A stretch of DNA of 64,000 nucleotides, taken from positions 1-64,000 of the forward strand of contig NZ_BPQE01000026.1 of the NCBI RefSeq assembly GCF_022179085.1, read 5' to 3'. This DNA is from Methylobacterium aerolatum. GTDB lineage: Bacteria; Pseudomonadota; Alphaproteobacteria; Rhizobiales; Beijerinckiaceae. This document shows positions 32,965 through 41,360 of the stretch, piece by piece. The notes beneath the pieces were generated by a model. The model worked only from the letters and a program-made list of their open reading frames with translations, did no database searches and was not told the DNA's origin. Numbering within the stretch: position 1 is the stretch's first letter; each line of letters begins with the position of its first letter. The position numbers and the translations under genes were made by a program.

Positions 32965-33813
32965 GTGAACGTCCTCTCCATCCAGTCCCACGTCGCCTAC
33001 GGCCATGTCGGCAACGCCTCGGCGGTGTTCCCGATGCAGCGTCTCGGGGTGGAGGTCTGGCCGGTCCACACGGTGCAGTTCTCCAACCACACCGGCTACG
33101 GCGCGTGGCGGGGAGAGGTCTTCGCGGCGCAGACGATCCGCGACGTCGTGCAGGGCGTGGCGGAGCGCGGGGCGCTGGCCCGGTGCGACGCGGTGCTCTC
33201 CGGCTACATGGGCTCGGCCCCGATCGGCGAGGCGATCCTGGAGGCCGTGGCCGCCGTGCGCGCCGAGAATCCCCGGGCGCTCTACTGCTGCGATCCGGTG
33301 ATCGGCGACACGGAGGAGGGGGTCTATGTCCGCCCCGGCATCACCGAGTTCATGCGGGAGCGGGCGGTGCCGGCGGCCGACATCGTCACCCCCAACCAGT
33401 TCGAGCTGAACCTCCTCACCGGCCTGCCGAGCGCCACGCTCGCCGAGGCCCGGGCCGCCGTCGCCGCCCTGCAGGCGCGGGGGCCGCGGGTGGTGCTCGT
33501 GACCTCGGCGGCCACCGCCGAGACCCCGACCGACCGGATCGACCTCCTGGCCGGGGAGGGCGGGGCGCTCTACCGGGTGCGCACCCCGCGCCTCGACCTC
33601 GCGATCAACGGGGCGGGGGATTGCATCGCCGCCCTGTTCCTCGTCCACTATGCCCGCGAAGGCGCCGTCGCCACGGCCCTGGAGAAGGCGGCCGCTTCGG
33701 TCTACGGCCTCCTGCGGCGCACCGCCGGGGCGGGCTCGCGGGAGATCCTGACCGTGGCCGCCCAGGACGAGTTCGTCGCTCCCTCCGAAACCTTCCCGGC
33801 CGAGGCGGTCTGA
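32965..33813 (+). CDS. pdxY: Pyridoxal kinase PdxY
   Basis: A 282-residue ribokinase-fold enzyme of the vitamin B6 salvage pathway, phosphorylating pyridoxal. VLSIQSHVAYGHVGNASAVFPMQRLGVEVWPVHTVQFSNHTGY is the diagnostic N-terminus, YCCDPVIGDTEEGVYV and DIVTPNQFELNLLTG the middle blocks, and INGAGDCIAALFLVHY the catalytic GxGD aspartate. It starts at a GTG with a GGAG ribosome site eight bases upstream. It is followed after 35 bases by a PhzF protein and an overlapping Nudix gene. Confidence 0.93.
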   Translation: MNVLSIQSHVAYGHVGNASAVFPMQRLGVEVWPVHTVQFSNHTGYGAWRGEVFAAQTIRDVVQGVAERGALARCDAVLSGYMGSAPIGEAILEAVAAVRAENPRALYCCDPVIGDTEEGVYVRPGITEFMRERAVPAADIVTPNQFELNLLTGLPSATLAEARAAVAALQARGPRVVLVTSAATAETPTDRIDLLAGEGGALYRVRTPRLDLAINGAGDCIAALFLVHYAREGAVATALEKAAASVYGLLRRTAGAGSREILTVAAQDEFVAPSETFPAEAV

Positions 33814-33848
33814 CCCCGCGTCCGTCCCGACAAGCCCGAGGTTCCGCC

Positions 33849-34733
33849 ATGACGCGCCGCTTCGCCACCCTCGACGTGTTCACCACGCACCGGCTCGCGG
33901 GCAATCCGCTGGCCGTGGTGCTCGATTCGCAGGGCCTCGACGGCGCGGCGATGCAGGCCATCGCCCGGGAGTTCAACCTGTCGGAGACGGTGTTCGTCCT
34001 GCCCCCGTCGGAGCCCCGCCACCGGGCGCGCCTGCGCATCTTCACCCCCGCCCGGGAGTTGCCCTTCGCCGGCCACCCCACCGTGGGCACCGCCGTGTTC
34101 CTGGCGATGCAGGACCCGCCCGTCGCCGACGCCCGCGCCTTCGGGCTGGAGGAGGAGATCGGGATCGTTCCCTGCATCGTCGAGACCCTGGCCGACGGCT
34201 CGGGCGGCCGGGCGCGCTTCCGCCTGCCGACGATGCCCGAGGAGCTCGGGCCGGGACCGGAGCCGGAGGCGCTGGCGGCGCGCCTCGGCCTCGCACCCGG
34301 CGAGATCGGCTTCGGCGCGCACCGGCCGAGCCGGTTCGGGACCGGCCCCCGCTTCACCTGCGTGCCGGTGGCGTCTGTGGAGCGCCTCGACGGCATCCGC
34401 CCGGCGGCGGCCCCGGAGGAGGGCGACGGGCTCTATCTCTACGCCCCCGATCCGGACTCCACGGGCCTCGCCTTCCGCACCCGGATGTTCGCGCCGCAGA
34501 TGGGCATCGCGGAGGACCCCGCCACGGGCGCGGCGGCGGCGGCCTTCGCCGGGGTGCTGAGGCGGTTCGAGGCCCTGGGCGAGGGCAGCCACGACGTCGC
34601 CATCCTGCAGGGGCAGGCGATGGGCCGCCCGAGCCGGATCGACCTGCAGGTCACGGTGCTGGCCGGCGCCCTGCACGGCGTCGAGATCGGCGGCGCGGCG
34701 GTGCTGATCTCCGAGGGAGTCCTGCGTGTCTGA
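33849..34733 (+). CDS. PhzF family isomerase-like protein
   Basis: A 294-residue protein of the PhzF/diaminopimelate-epimerase fold. RRFATLDVFTTHRLAGNPLAVVLDSQGLD and FNLSETVFVLPP (with the catalytic-type glutamate) form the first half. FTPARELPFAGHPTVGTAVFL is the strongly conserved loop, and MGIAEDPATGAAAAAFAGVL the second glycine-rich loop. Substrate unknown: most members outside phenazine operons are uncharacterised. It ends inside the start of the Nudix gene (8-base overlap), so the two are coupled. Confidence 0.88.
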   Translation: MTRRFATLDVFTTHRLAGNPLAVVLDSQGLDGAAMQAIAREFNLSETVFVLPPSEPRHRARLRIFTPARELPFAGHPTVGTAVFLAMQDPPVADARAFGLEEEIGIVPCIVETLADGSGGRARFRLPTMPEELGPGPEPEALAARLGLAPGEIGFGAHRPSRFGTGPRFTCVPVASVERLDGIRPAAAPEEGDGLYLYAPDPDSTGLAFRTRMFAPQMGIAEDPATGAAAAAFAGVLRRFEALGEGSHDVAILQGQAMGRPSRIDLQVTVLAGALHGVEIGGAAVLISEGVLRV

Positions 34734-35424
34734 CGGCTTCCGCACGATCCACCTCAGGGGCATCGAGGCACGGCTCGTCCCCTACGACTGGCCCTGGGCG
34801 CGGGACAACGCCGCGGCCATTGCGGCGAACTGGGAGCGGCGCCGGGCGGCGCGGCCGGCGATGTTCGACGGGATCGTCCTCCTGGCCTGCGCCTGCGTGG
34901 TGACGAACGGGCACTGCCGGATCGACCTGTTCGAGACGTCCTATTCCCGGTTCATCGCCTACCGCGACGGCGGAGTCTTCGATGACGCCGTCGCCAACGC
35001 CTTCGCGGCCATCGTGCCCTGGAGCGCGGACGGGGCGGTGCTGATCGGCGAGATGGCCGCCCACACCGCCAATGCGGGCCAGCTCTACTTCCCCTGCGGC
35101 ACCCCCGACCGGGACGACGTGCGCGGCACCGGGGTCGACCTCGCCGGCAGCGCCACCCGCGAGTTCACCGAGGAGACCGGCCTCGCCCTCCCCGAGGGCG
35201 CGGCACAGGACTGGATCCTCCTCGAAGGGGAGGGGCAGCTCGCCTTCCTGCGCCCGGTCCGCTTCCCCGGGACCGCCGACGCGCTGCTGGCGCAAGCCGA
35301 GGCCCACCGCCGGGCCGAGGCGGAGCCGGAGCTCGCGGGCCTCCACGCCCTGCGCGGGCCCGCCGACGGCGATCCGCAGCGGATGCCGGGCTTCGTGCGC
35401 GCCTACCTCGCCGGGGCGTTCTGA
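34726..35424 (+). CDS. Nudix hydrolase
   Basis: A 232-residue protein with the Nudix box around residues 125-153: G-x5-type start in FPCGTPDRDDVRGTG and the catalytic core REFTEETGL. The N-terminal 100 residues (RTIHLRGIEARLVPYDWPWARDNAAAIAANWERRRAARP) match a subgroup of alphaproteobacterial Nudix proteins with an additional lead domain. It probably cleaves a nucleoside diphosphate derivative; substrate not predictable. GTG start with a GAGGGAG ribosome site, overlapping the PhzF gene by eight bases. Confidence 0.82.
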   Translation: MSDGFRTIHLRGIEARLVPYDWPWARDNAAAIAANWERRRAARPAMFDGIVLLACACVVTNGHCRIDLFETSYSRFIAYRDGGVFDDAVANAFAAIVPWSADGAVLIGEMAAHTANAGQLYFPCGTPDRDDVRGTGVDLAGSATREFTEETGLALPEGAAQDWILLEGEGQLAFLRPVRFPGTADALLAQAEAHRRAEAEPELAGLHALRGPADGDPQRMPGFVRAYLAGAF

Positions 35425-35435
35425 AGCCGTGAACG

Positions 35436-35540
35436 GGGTGTCCGGAGGGCAAGCCCTCTGGCCGGTGCAGGGCGGCGCCCCGCCAGGGCCCAGGGGCTTT
35501 GCCCCTGGACCGCACCGAGGGACTCGTCTGGAATCCCAGA
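35436..35540. repeat. Family B hairpin cluster, copy 4
   Basis: Contains ggagggc/gccctct (about 35453-35459), ccaggggc/gcccctgg (35490-35508), a gcagggcggcgccccgc spacer and the decayed ccgagggactcgtctggaatccc end. Located between the Nudix gene and glgX. Confidence 0.7.
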
Positions 35541-35637
35541 GCTCAATTTTTCCCGCACTGCGGGGAGCTTCGCCGTGTCCGGCACGTTCCCGAACTGCCC
35601 CCGTCGCGGCGCCGACGGGCGGAGCACCGGAGACCCC

Positions 35638-37905
35638 ATGTCCGATTCCCCCCGTTCGACGTTCCAGGCCCGCGCGGCCCGCTCGCGCATCCTGGAGGGT
35701 CAGCCCTATCCGCTCGGCGCCACCTGGGACGGGCTGGGGGTGAACTTCGCCCTGTTCTCGGCCCACGCCACCAAGGTCGAACTGTGCCTGTTCGACGACC
35801 AGGGCGAGCGGGAGATCGAGCGGATCGAACTGCCCGAGTACACGGACGAGATCTGGCACGGCTACCTGCCGGATGCCCGGCCGGGCACGATCTACGGCTA
35901 CCGCGTCCACGGCCCCTACGAGCCGAAGGCGGGCCACCGGTTCAACCCGAACAAGCTCCTCATCGACCCCTACGCCAAGGGCCTGATCGGCTCCATCACC
36001 TGGAATCCGGCCCTGTTCGGCTACCAGATGGAGTCGGGCGACGACCTCACCTTCGACGAGCGCGATTCCGCCCCCTACACCCGCCGCTCGCGGGTGATCG
36101 ACCCCGCCTTCACCTGGGGCCGCCAGCGCAAGCCGCACGTGCCGTGGGAGCGCACGATCATCTACGAGGCCCATGTGAAGGGCCTCACCAAGCTGCATCC
36201 CAGGGTGCCCGAGAAGCTGCGCGGCACCTATGCCGGCCTCGGCACGCCGGAGGTGCTCGACTACATCAAGAGCCTCGGCGTCACCTCGGTGGAACTGCTG
36301 CCGGTCCACTCCTTCGTCCAGGACGACTACCTGGAGCAGAAGGACCTCGTGAACTACTGGGGCTACAACACCATCTCGTTCTTCACCCCCGCGCGGCGCT
36401 ACGCGGCGGTGCCGGATTTCGCCTTCTCCGAGTTCAAGGAGATGGTCTCCCGGCTGCACGGGGCCGGGCTCGAGGTGATCCTCGACGTGGTCTACAACCA
36501 CACGGCCGAGGGCAACGAGAAGGGGCCGACCCTCTCGTTCAAGGGCATCGACAACGCCTCGTACTACCGGCTGCTGCCGAACGAGAAGCGCTACTACATC
36601 AACGACACGGGCACCGGGAACACCTTCAACCTGTCGCATCCGCGGGTGCTGCAGCTCGTGACCGATTCCCTGCGCTACTGGGCCACCGAGATGCAGGTCG
36701 ACGGGTTCCGCTTCGACCTCGCCACCATCCTCGGCCGGGAGCCCTACGGGTTCGACGAGGGCGGCGGCTTCCTCGACACCTGCCGCCAGGATCCGGTGCT
36801 GAACTCGGTGAAGCTCATCGCCGAGCCGTGGGATTGCGGCCCCGGCGGCTATCAGGTCGGCGGCTTCCCGCCCGGCTGGGCCGAGTGGAACGACCGGTTC
36901 CGCGACGACGTGCGCGCCTACTGGAAGGGCGACGGCGGGCTGCTGCCCGACCTCGCGGCCCGGGTCAGCGGTTCGGCCGACAAGTTCAACAAGCGCGGGC
37001 GCAAGCCCTGGGCGAGCGTGAACTTCCTCACCGCCCATGACGGCTTCACCCTGCACGACACCGTCGCCTACAACGACAAGCACAATGAGGCGAACGGCGA
37101 GGGCAACCGCGACGGGCACTCGCACAACCTCTCGTACAATTACGGGGTCGAGGGGCCGACGGACGACGCCGGCATCCGCGCGGTGCGGATGCGCCAGATG
37201 CGCAACATGCTGGCCACGCTGTTCCTCTCGCGGGGCACGCCGATGCTGCTCGCGGGCGACGAGTTCGCCCGCACCCAGGAGGGCAACAACAATGCCTATT
37301 GCCAGGACAACGCGATCTCCTGGCTCGATTGGGGCGCCATCGCGGAGGAGGAGCGCGACCTCGCCGAGTTCGCCCAGCGCCTGATCATCCTGCGCAACGC
37401 CCTGCCGATCCTGAACCGCGGGCGTTTCCTCACGGGACAGTACGACGAGGAGTTCGGCGTCAAGGACGTGGAATGGCTCCGCCCGGACGGGGGCGAGATG
37501 GCGCCGGAGAACTGGAGCGACGGCGAGGCCCGCAGCTTCGCCGTCCGCCTCGACGGCCGCGCCCAGGCGACGGGCCTCCACCGGCGGGGCGGCGACGCGA
37601 CGCTGCTCCTCCTGTTCAACGCCTACCACGACCTCGTGACCTTCACGCTGCCGGAGACGGTAGGCGGGCAGGCCTGGACGCGCCTCCTCGACACCAACCT
37701 GCCCGACAGCCAGGACGTGGAGAGCTTCGGCTTCGGCCAGCCCTACGAGGTGACCGGCCGCTCGCTCCTGATGTTCGTCCTCAAGCCGGAGGACACGCCG
37801 GGCGACGCCGCCACGGAGATGGAGCGCTCCTACCAGCACGTCATGCAGGCCTTCGAGCGGGCGAACGTGGAACGCGTCCGCTTCCACCTCGACGACGAGG
37901 CCTGA
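35638..37905 (+). CDS. glgX: Glycogen debranching enzyme GlgX
   Basis: A 755-residue GH13 isoamylase-type enzyme that removes alpha-1,6 branches from phosphorylase-limit glycogen. An N-terminal CBM48 (YPLGATWDGLGVNFALFSAHATKVELCLFD) precedes the barrel, whose conserved regions are LDVVYNHTAEG, GFRFDLATIL (nucleophile Asp), LIAEPWDCGPGGYQVG (acid/base Glu) and FLTAHDGFTLHD. It is somewhat longer than the enterobacterial protein. I chose the ATG at 35638, which has a GGAG site, over an in-frame GTG 21 codons upstream. Confidence 0.95.
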   Translation: MSDSPRSTFQARAARSRILEGQPYPLGATWDGLGVNFALFSAHATKVELCLFDDQGEREIERIELPEYTDEIWHGYLPDARPGTIYGYRVHGPYEPKAGHRFNPNKLLIDPYAKGLIGSITWNPALFGYQMESGDDLTFDERDSAPYTRRSRVIDPAFTWGRQRKPHVPWERTIIYEAHVKGLTKLHPRVPEKLRGTYAGLGTPEVLDYIKSLGVTSVELLPVHSFVQDDYLEQKDLVNYWGYNTISFFTPARRYAAVPDFAFSEFKEMVSRLHGAGLEVILDVVYNHTAEGNEKGPTLSFKGIDNASYYRLLPNEKRYYINDTGTGNTFNLSHPRVLQLVTDSLRYWATEMQVDGFRFDLATILGREPYGFDEGGGFLDTCRQDPVLNSVKLIAEPWDCGPGGYQVGGFPPGWAEWNDRFRDDVRAYWKGDGGLLPDLAARVSGSADKFNKRGRKPWASVNFLTAHDGFTLHDTVAYNDKHNEANGEGNRDGHSHNLSYNYGVEGPTDDAGIRAVRMRQMRNMLATLFLSRGTPMLLAGDEFARTQEGNNNAYCQDNAISWLDWGAIAEEERDLAEFAQRLIILRNALPILNRGRFLTGQYDEEFGVKDVEWLRPDGGEMAPENWSDGEARSFAVRLDGRAQATGLHRRGGDATLLLLFNAYHDLVTFTLPETVGGQAWTRLLDTNLPDSQDVESFGFGQPYEVTGRSLLMFVLKPEDTPGDAATEMERSYQHVMQAFERANVERVRFHLDDEA

Positions 37906-37910
37906 GGCGA

Positions 37911-37946
37911 GGGCGTGGCCGGCGGAGAACCCCGCCGGCCACGCCC
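37911..37946. terminator. Long GC hairpin after glgX
   Basis: A perfect 15-bp stem (gggcgtggccggcgg / ccgccggccacgccc) with a six-base loop begins five bases after the glgX stop. No T-run follows. It probably ends or protects the glgX transcript and separates it from the tRNA gene. Confidence 0.7.
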
Positions 37947-38067
37947 GGAGCGGTTCCGGCATTTCCTCGCCGGTTAAGCCTTGCGCGATGCCCCCGCGCC
38001 GGGATACAGCACCCCCCTCACGCGAGACCCCGGCGCCCGGCCCCGTTCCGGCAGGGGTCTCCCGTGC

Positions 38068-38157
38068 GGAGGGGTGGCCGAGTGGTTGAAGGCGCACGCC
38101 TGGAAAGTGTGTATACGGGAAACCGTATCGCGGGTTCGAATCCCGCTCCCTCCGCCA
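38068..38157 (+). tRNA. tRNA-Ser (GGA anticodon)
   Basis: A 90-base serine tRNA including an encoded CCA (38155-38157). The acceptor ggagggg pairs with tccctcc, with one G-T wobble. The anticodon stem is cacgc/gtgtg with loop ctggaaa, giving anticodon GGA. The long variable arm (tatacggg aaa ccgtatc) is typical of tRNA-Ser, and the T arm reads gcgggttcgaatcccgc. Its 3' end serves as the integration target of the element to the right, which rebuilds an intact tRNA at this junction. Confidence 0.97.
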
Positions 38158-38161
38158 GATA
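38144..38161. repeat. attL core (tRNA-Ser 3' end)
   Basis: The 18-mer cgctccctccgccagata covers the last 14 bases of the tRNA plus four bases. It recurs exactly at 55411-55428, and the sequences diverge on both sides. Confidence 0.92.
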
Positions 38162-38164
38162 ACC

Positions 38165-38263
38165 GTTCGCCACCATTCGCAGCGGTTCGCTAAACCACTC
38201 AAATCGCTAGATAATCATCAGCTTTCTGTTCGCAGCCGGTCGCTGGCGTTCGCCCAAATTCGC
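38165..38263. repeat. Phased RTTCGC hexamer array (putative integrase arm sites)
   Basis: Seven hexamers at exact 10-base steps in two groups: 38165, 38175, 38185, and 38228, 38238, 38248, 38258 (gttcgc, attcgc, gttcgc; gttcgc, ggtcgc, gttcgc, attcgc). They lie on one face of the helix between attL and the integrase gene, the place where phage integrases bind arm-type sites and where an AlpA-like factor can repress int. Related hexamers occur near attR (gttcgc 55295, attcgt 55315). Confidence 0.65.
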
Positions 38264-38299
38264 GATTACCATGTGGGTACTCGCGTGGGTGATACTGAA

Positions 38300-39484
38300 A
38301 TGGTTGGGAAGCTCACTGCCCTTGGGGTTGCGAAGCTCAAGACCCCCGGCATGTATGGGGACGGCGGCAACCTTTGGCTTCAGGTGACCGGCAACGGCGC
38401 CAAAAGCTGGATTTTCCGCTTCACCCTGCGCGGCAAGTCGCGGGAGATGGGCCTGGGATCGGCGGCCACCTTCTCGTTGGCCGAGGCACGCGACAAGGCG
38501 ACCACCTACCGGAAGCTTCTCTATGAGGGCATCGACCCGATTGAGATGCGACGCGGCCAGCGACAGGACGCCGCCATTGAGGCCGCCAAGGCCATAACCT
38601 TCAAAACTTGCGCCGAGCGGTACATCGAGTCGCACAAGGCAGGCTGGCGCAATGCGAAGCACGCGGCGCAGTGGACGGCGACCCTCGGCGCCTACGCCTA
38701 TCCTGTGTTCGGGGAACTGCCCGTTCAGGCGGTCGATACCGGGCTGGTGATGCAGGCGTTGCAGCCGATCTGGACCACGAAGGCCGAGACGGCGACGCGG
38801 GTGCGCGGCCGGATCGAGTCGATCCTCGATTGGGCGACGACCCACAGCTACCGACGCGGCGAGAACCCCGCTCGTTGGAAAGGCCATCTCGCCAACCTGC
38901 TGCCGAAGCGGTCGCGGGTAGCCAAGGTCGAGCACCACGCCGCCCTCCCCTTCGCAGAAGTCCCTGCCTTCATGGCAAAGCTGGCCGCCCAAGAGGGCAT
39001 TGCGGCAAAGCTGCTGGCCTTCACGATCCAGACGGCGGCACGCACAGGCGAGTCGCTTGGTGCCCGATGGGGCGAGATCGACCTTGAGGCCGGGATCTGG
39101 ACCGTACCGGCAGAGCGAATGAAGGCCGCCGCCGAACACCGCGTGCCGCTGTCGTCGGCGGCGCTGGCTATCCTCGGGGAGATGAAGGGCCTGGACGCCA
39201 CCTACGTCTTCCCCGGCGGCCGGCGCGGCAAGCCACTCAGCAATATGGCCATGCTCGTCCTGCTCCGGCGGATGGAGCGGGGCGATCTCACTGTTCACGG
39301 CTTCCGCAGCAGCTTCCGGGATTGGGCCTCGGAGACCACCGACTTCCCGTCAGAAGTGGTCGAGATGGCGTTGGCCCATACCGTAGAGTCGAAGGTCGAA
39401 CGAGCCTACCGGCGCGGCGACCTATTCGAAAAGCGGCGTGAGCTGATGAGCGCTTGGGCAGCTTATGTCGGCCGGCAAGCTTAG
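38300..39484 (+). CDS. P4-type tyrosine recombinase (integrase)
   Basis: A 394-residue site-specific recombinase. The N-terminal DUF4102 arm-binding domain is LTALGVAKLKTPGMYGDGGNLWLQVTGNGAKSWIFRFTLRGKSREMGLGS; a central SAM-like core-binding domain follows. The catalytic domain carries Arg in TAARTGESLGARW, His-x-x-Arg in HGFRSSFRDWA, His in ALAHTVESK and the Tyr nucleophile in AYRRGDLFEKR. It would integrate the element into tRNA-Ser. The frame is open from a GTG at 38273, but that extension would overlap nothing useful; ATG 38300 (MVGKLTALGVAKL) fits the family better. Confidence 0.95.
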   Translation: MVGKLTALGVAKLKTPGMYGDGGNLWLQVTGNGAKSWIFRFTLRGKSREMGLGSAATFSLAEARDKATTYRKLLYEGIDPIEMRRGQRQDAAIEAAKAITFKTCAERYIESHKAGWRNAKHAAQWTATLGAYAYPVFGELPVQAVDTGLVMQALQPIWTTKAETATRVRGRIESILDWATTHSYRRGENPARWKGHLANLLPKRSRVAKVEHHAALPFAEVPAFMAKLAAQEGIAAKLLAFTIQTAARTGESLGARWGEIDLEAGIWTVPAERMKAAAEHRVPLSSAALAILGEMKGLDATYVFPGGRRGKPLSNMAMLVLLRRMERGDLTVHGFRSSFRDWASETTDFPSEVVEMALAHTVESKVERAYRRGDLFEKRRELMSAWAAYVGRQA

Positions 39485-39496
39485 GAGCATCCGGCC

Positions 39497-40096
39497 ATGG
39501 ACTATGGGTACGACCTAGCTGCGCTGGTCAATAGTGGCTTAAAGGATGAGAGAGACGCGCAACGACGCATAATCAAGAGGCTAAAGGCGATAGCTAAGAC
39601 TATTGAGCGGTCTGAGAAAATCGACATCTCCGCAAAGATGCAGATTGCGATCAGCGTGAAAGATGCCCGCAGAACCATTGATCAAATGATGCACATGATA
39701 GATCTGGCTGCTGAGCAAGGCACCCCAAAGTGGGTCTTCAAATTTAGGCTTATGCGCCTCGTAGATACGATGCTCGAAGTTGGCAGCCACAATGGTGCGG
39801 GCTACGCTGGTTTAATAAGCTCTGAGAACGCAAATACTAAAAAATCCAAATCAGCTTCAGATAAAAATGCTGCTCTACGACAGCACATCATCGCTGAGGC
39901 TGCCGATCTCGGCCAACCTCTTCGCAACTCAAAGCAGCTGGCACAAGACTTAGAGGCTGGAGTTTGTAGGCGTGCCAACAAATCGAGGCGGGACCGCGGC
40001 TATGGCTGGAGAACAATCCAGAGGCAGATTGCGGAAATCCTCGACGCCGATAGTGCCATCTCTGGGAATGGCACTCCGGGGCCATTGAGCACGTAG
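39497..40096 (+). CDS. Hypothetical protein, low GC
   Basis: A 199-residue mostly helical, charged protein (DERDAQRRIIKRLKAIAKTIERSEK at the start). The C-terminal part has RRDRGYGWRTIQRQIAEILDAD, which could be a DNA-binding helix. No family recognised. It follows the integrase by 12 bases, suggesting cotranscription, but its AT-rich codon use differs from the integrase, so it was probably added separately. Confidence 0.6.
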   Translation: MDYGYDLAALVNSGLKDERDAQRRIIKRLKAIAKTIERSEKIDISAKMQIAISVKDARRTIDQMMHMIDLAAEQGTPKWVFKFRLMRLVDTMLEVGSHNGAGYAGLISSENANTKKSKSASDKNAALRQHIIAEAADLGQPLRNSKQLAQDLEAGVCRRANKSRRDRGYGWRTIQRQIAEILDADSAISGNGTPGPLST

Positions 40097-40161
40097 GCGG
40101 GCGGCGCCAGTATCCACCTGTACCCGCCCGAACGCGGCGCGGGCAAAAATTAGGTGCAGCC

Positions 40162-40383
40162 ATGAACTACACGGTTCAGGGCGGCGTGGAGACCCCGCGC
40201 ACGCCAGTGGAGAAGCTTGCCTATACGATCCCCGAAACCTGCTACGCGACAGGTCTCGGCCGGACGACAGTCTACGATCTAATCGCGAAGGACAAACTTC
40301 GCGCGATCAAGGCTGGCGCGCGGACGCTGATCCTTGCTGACAGCATTCGCGGCTACCTCAACTCGCTGACTGAGGCCGCGTAG
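40162..40383 (+). CDS. Excisionase/AlpA-like helix-turn-helix protein
   Basis: A 73-residue MerR-like winged helix-turn-helix: KLAYTIPETCYATGLGRTTVYDLIAKDKLRAIKAGARTLILADSIRGYLNSL. This is the 'helix_turn_helix_17' pattern of phage excisionases and AlpA regulators, which bind near att and switch the integrase. Position after the integrase supports the role. First gene of a run of overlapping genes to 43370. Confidence 0.8.
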   Translation: MNYTVQGGVETPRTPVEKLAYTIPETCYATGLGRTTVYDLIAKDKLRAIKAGARTLILADSIRGYLNSLTEAA

Positions 40384-40387
40384 ACGA

Positions 40388-40594
40388 ATGGCATCCAGAA
40401 AAGGTGAAGCCCGCACGGCGGTGGCACGCCAGCGGGCTTCGGAATTGTCGTATCGCATCGACCCTTCCGATATAGCGCCTCACTCCCTCGCCGTCCATAG
40501 ATTTACTAGCCGCTTCGGCGTCGCCCCTGCGACGGCGGCGCTTTTGGCCGAGCTTGTCTATCCCGTCCTCGACTCATGGAGGGCGCAGCGATGA
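40388..40594 (+). CDS. Small phage-type hypothetical protein
   Basis: A 68-residue helical protein (HRFTSRFGVAPATAALLAELVYPVLDSWRAQR at the C-terminus). It starts four bases after the excisionase-like stop and its own stop overlaps the next start (ATGA), so it is in the early operon. No family recognised. Confidence 0.6.
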   Translation: MASRKGEARTAVARQRASELSYRIDPSDIAPHSLAVHRFTSRFGVAPATAALLAELVYPVLDSWRAQR

Positions 40595-41010
40595 GCGCAA
40601 TCCTCGTCCCATCCTACACGGGCACCCTCAACAACAAGCCGTTGCGGTTCTTCATGGCGCCTTTGCCGGGCCCTCACCTGCCCTGGCACGCGCCCGAAGA
40701 CCTTCAGCATTGTCTTGATCTGCCGCGCGACCTTCGCCGCGACTTCCAGCGCAAGCTTCGTTCCTCGGAATGGAAGGACGACATCCGCACGGTCGCAACG
40801 TCAGACGGCATCGTGACGATTGCCCCGCACTTCATGGCGCAGGGTCTTATCGGAGCGATGCAAGACGTTGGTCGAGCGGATGCGAAGACTGAGGTTCGCT
40901 ACGCTTCCGAGTGCAAGAAGGCTTGGGATCTGATCTACCCAGGTCGGGACTTTAGCGAGGCTATCAGCCTGCTCATTGCGGCCTTTCACAACCAGGGAGG
41001 TCATGCATGA
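40591..41010 (+). CDS. Phage-type hypothetical protein
   Basis: A 139-residue soluble protein; the centre reads WHAPEDLQHCLDLPRDLRRDFQRKLRSSEWKDDIRTVATSDGIVTIAPHFMAQGLIGAM. This resembles small phage proteins with an internal 'dG.. .iaph..aqglI' core that regulate or accompany phage antirepressors, but I cannot name a family. ATG at 40591 overlaps the upstream stop; an earlier in-frame ATG (40576) lies inside the upstream gene. Confidence 0.6.
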   Translation: MSAILVPSYTGTLNNKPLRFFMAPLPGPHLPWHAPEDLQHCLDLPRDLRRDFQRKLRSSEWKDDIRTVATSDGIVTIAPHFMAQGLIGAMQDVGRADAKTEVRYASECKKAWDLIYPGRDFSEAISLLIAAFHNQGGHA

Positions 41011-41360
41011 GCACCGATAACGTTCAGCGCATCGCCGACCACTTCACACAACGCCTTGAAGGTCTCGACTACGTGCCAGACGGATTTGGCATGCTCATCG
41101 AGCTGATCACCGCGCTCGCCCGCGACAACGCCGAAACCGTGTTCTTCAAGGTCCAGACCGAACCGGGCTGGTCCCTGGAGGAGGCACAGGCGCTCGCCGA
41201 CAAAGCCATCTATGACCACGTACTTGCCATCGCAGACACGGTTCACGTGAACGGCGGCACGCTTGAGATGGCGCTGGATCTCGGGAAGGTCGCGGCGGAG
41301 ACTTATGGCGCTCGGCTGGCCGAACTGACGACATCCTACAGGCAGGGAGGCCGGGCATGA
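41007..41360 (+). CDS. Phage-type hypothetical protein
   Basis: A 117-residue acidic, helical protein (GFGMLIELITALARDNAETVFFKVQTEPGWSLEEAQALADKAIYDHV). It overlaps the genes on both sides by four bases (ATGA), indicating translational coupling in the early operon. No recognisable domain. Confidence 0.6.
   Translation: MSTDNVQRIADHFTQRLEGLDYVPDGFGMLIELITALARDNAETVFFKVQTEPGWSLEEAQALADKAIYDHVLAIADTVHVNGGTLEMALDLGKVAAETYGARLAELTTSYRQGGRA

Noticed and set aside
38041-38193. ORF running through the tRNA-Ser gene
   Set aside because: It translates the tRNA itself; not a protein gene.
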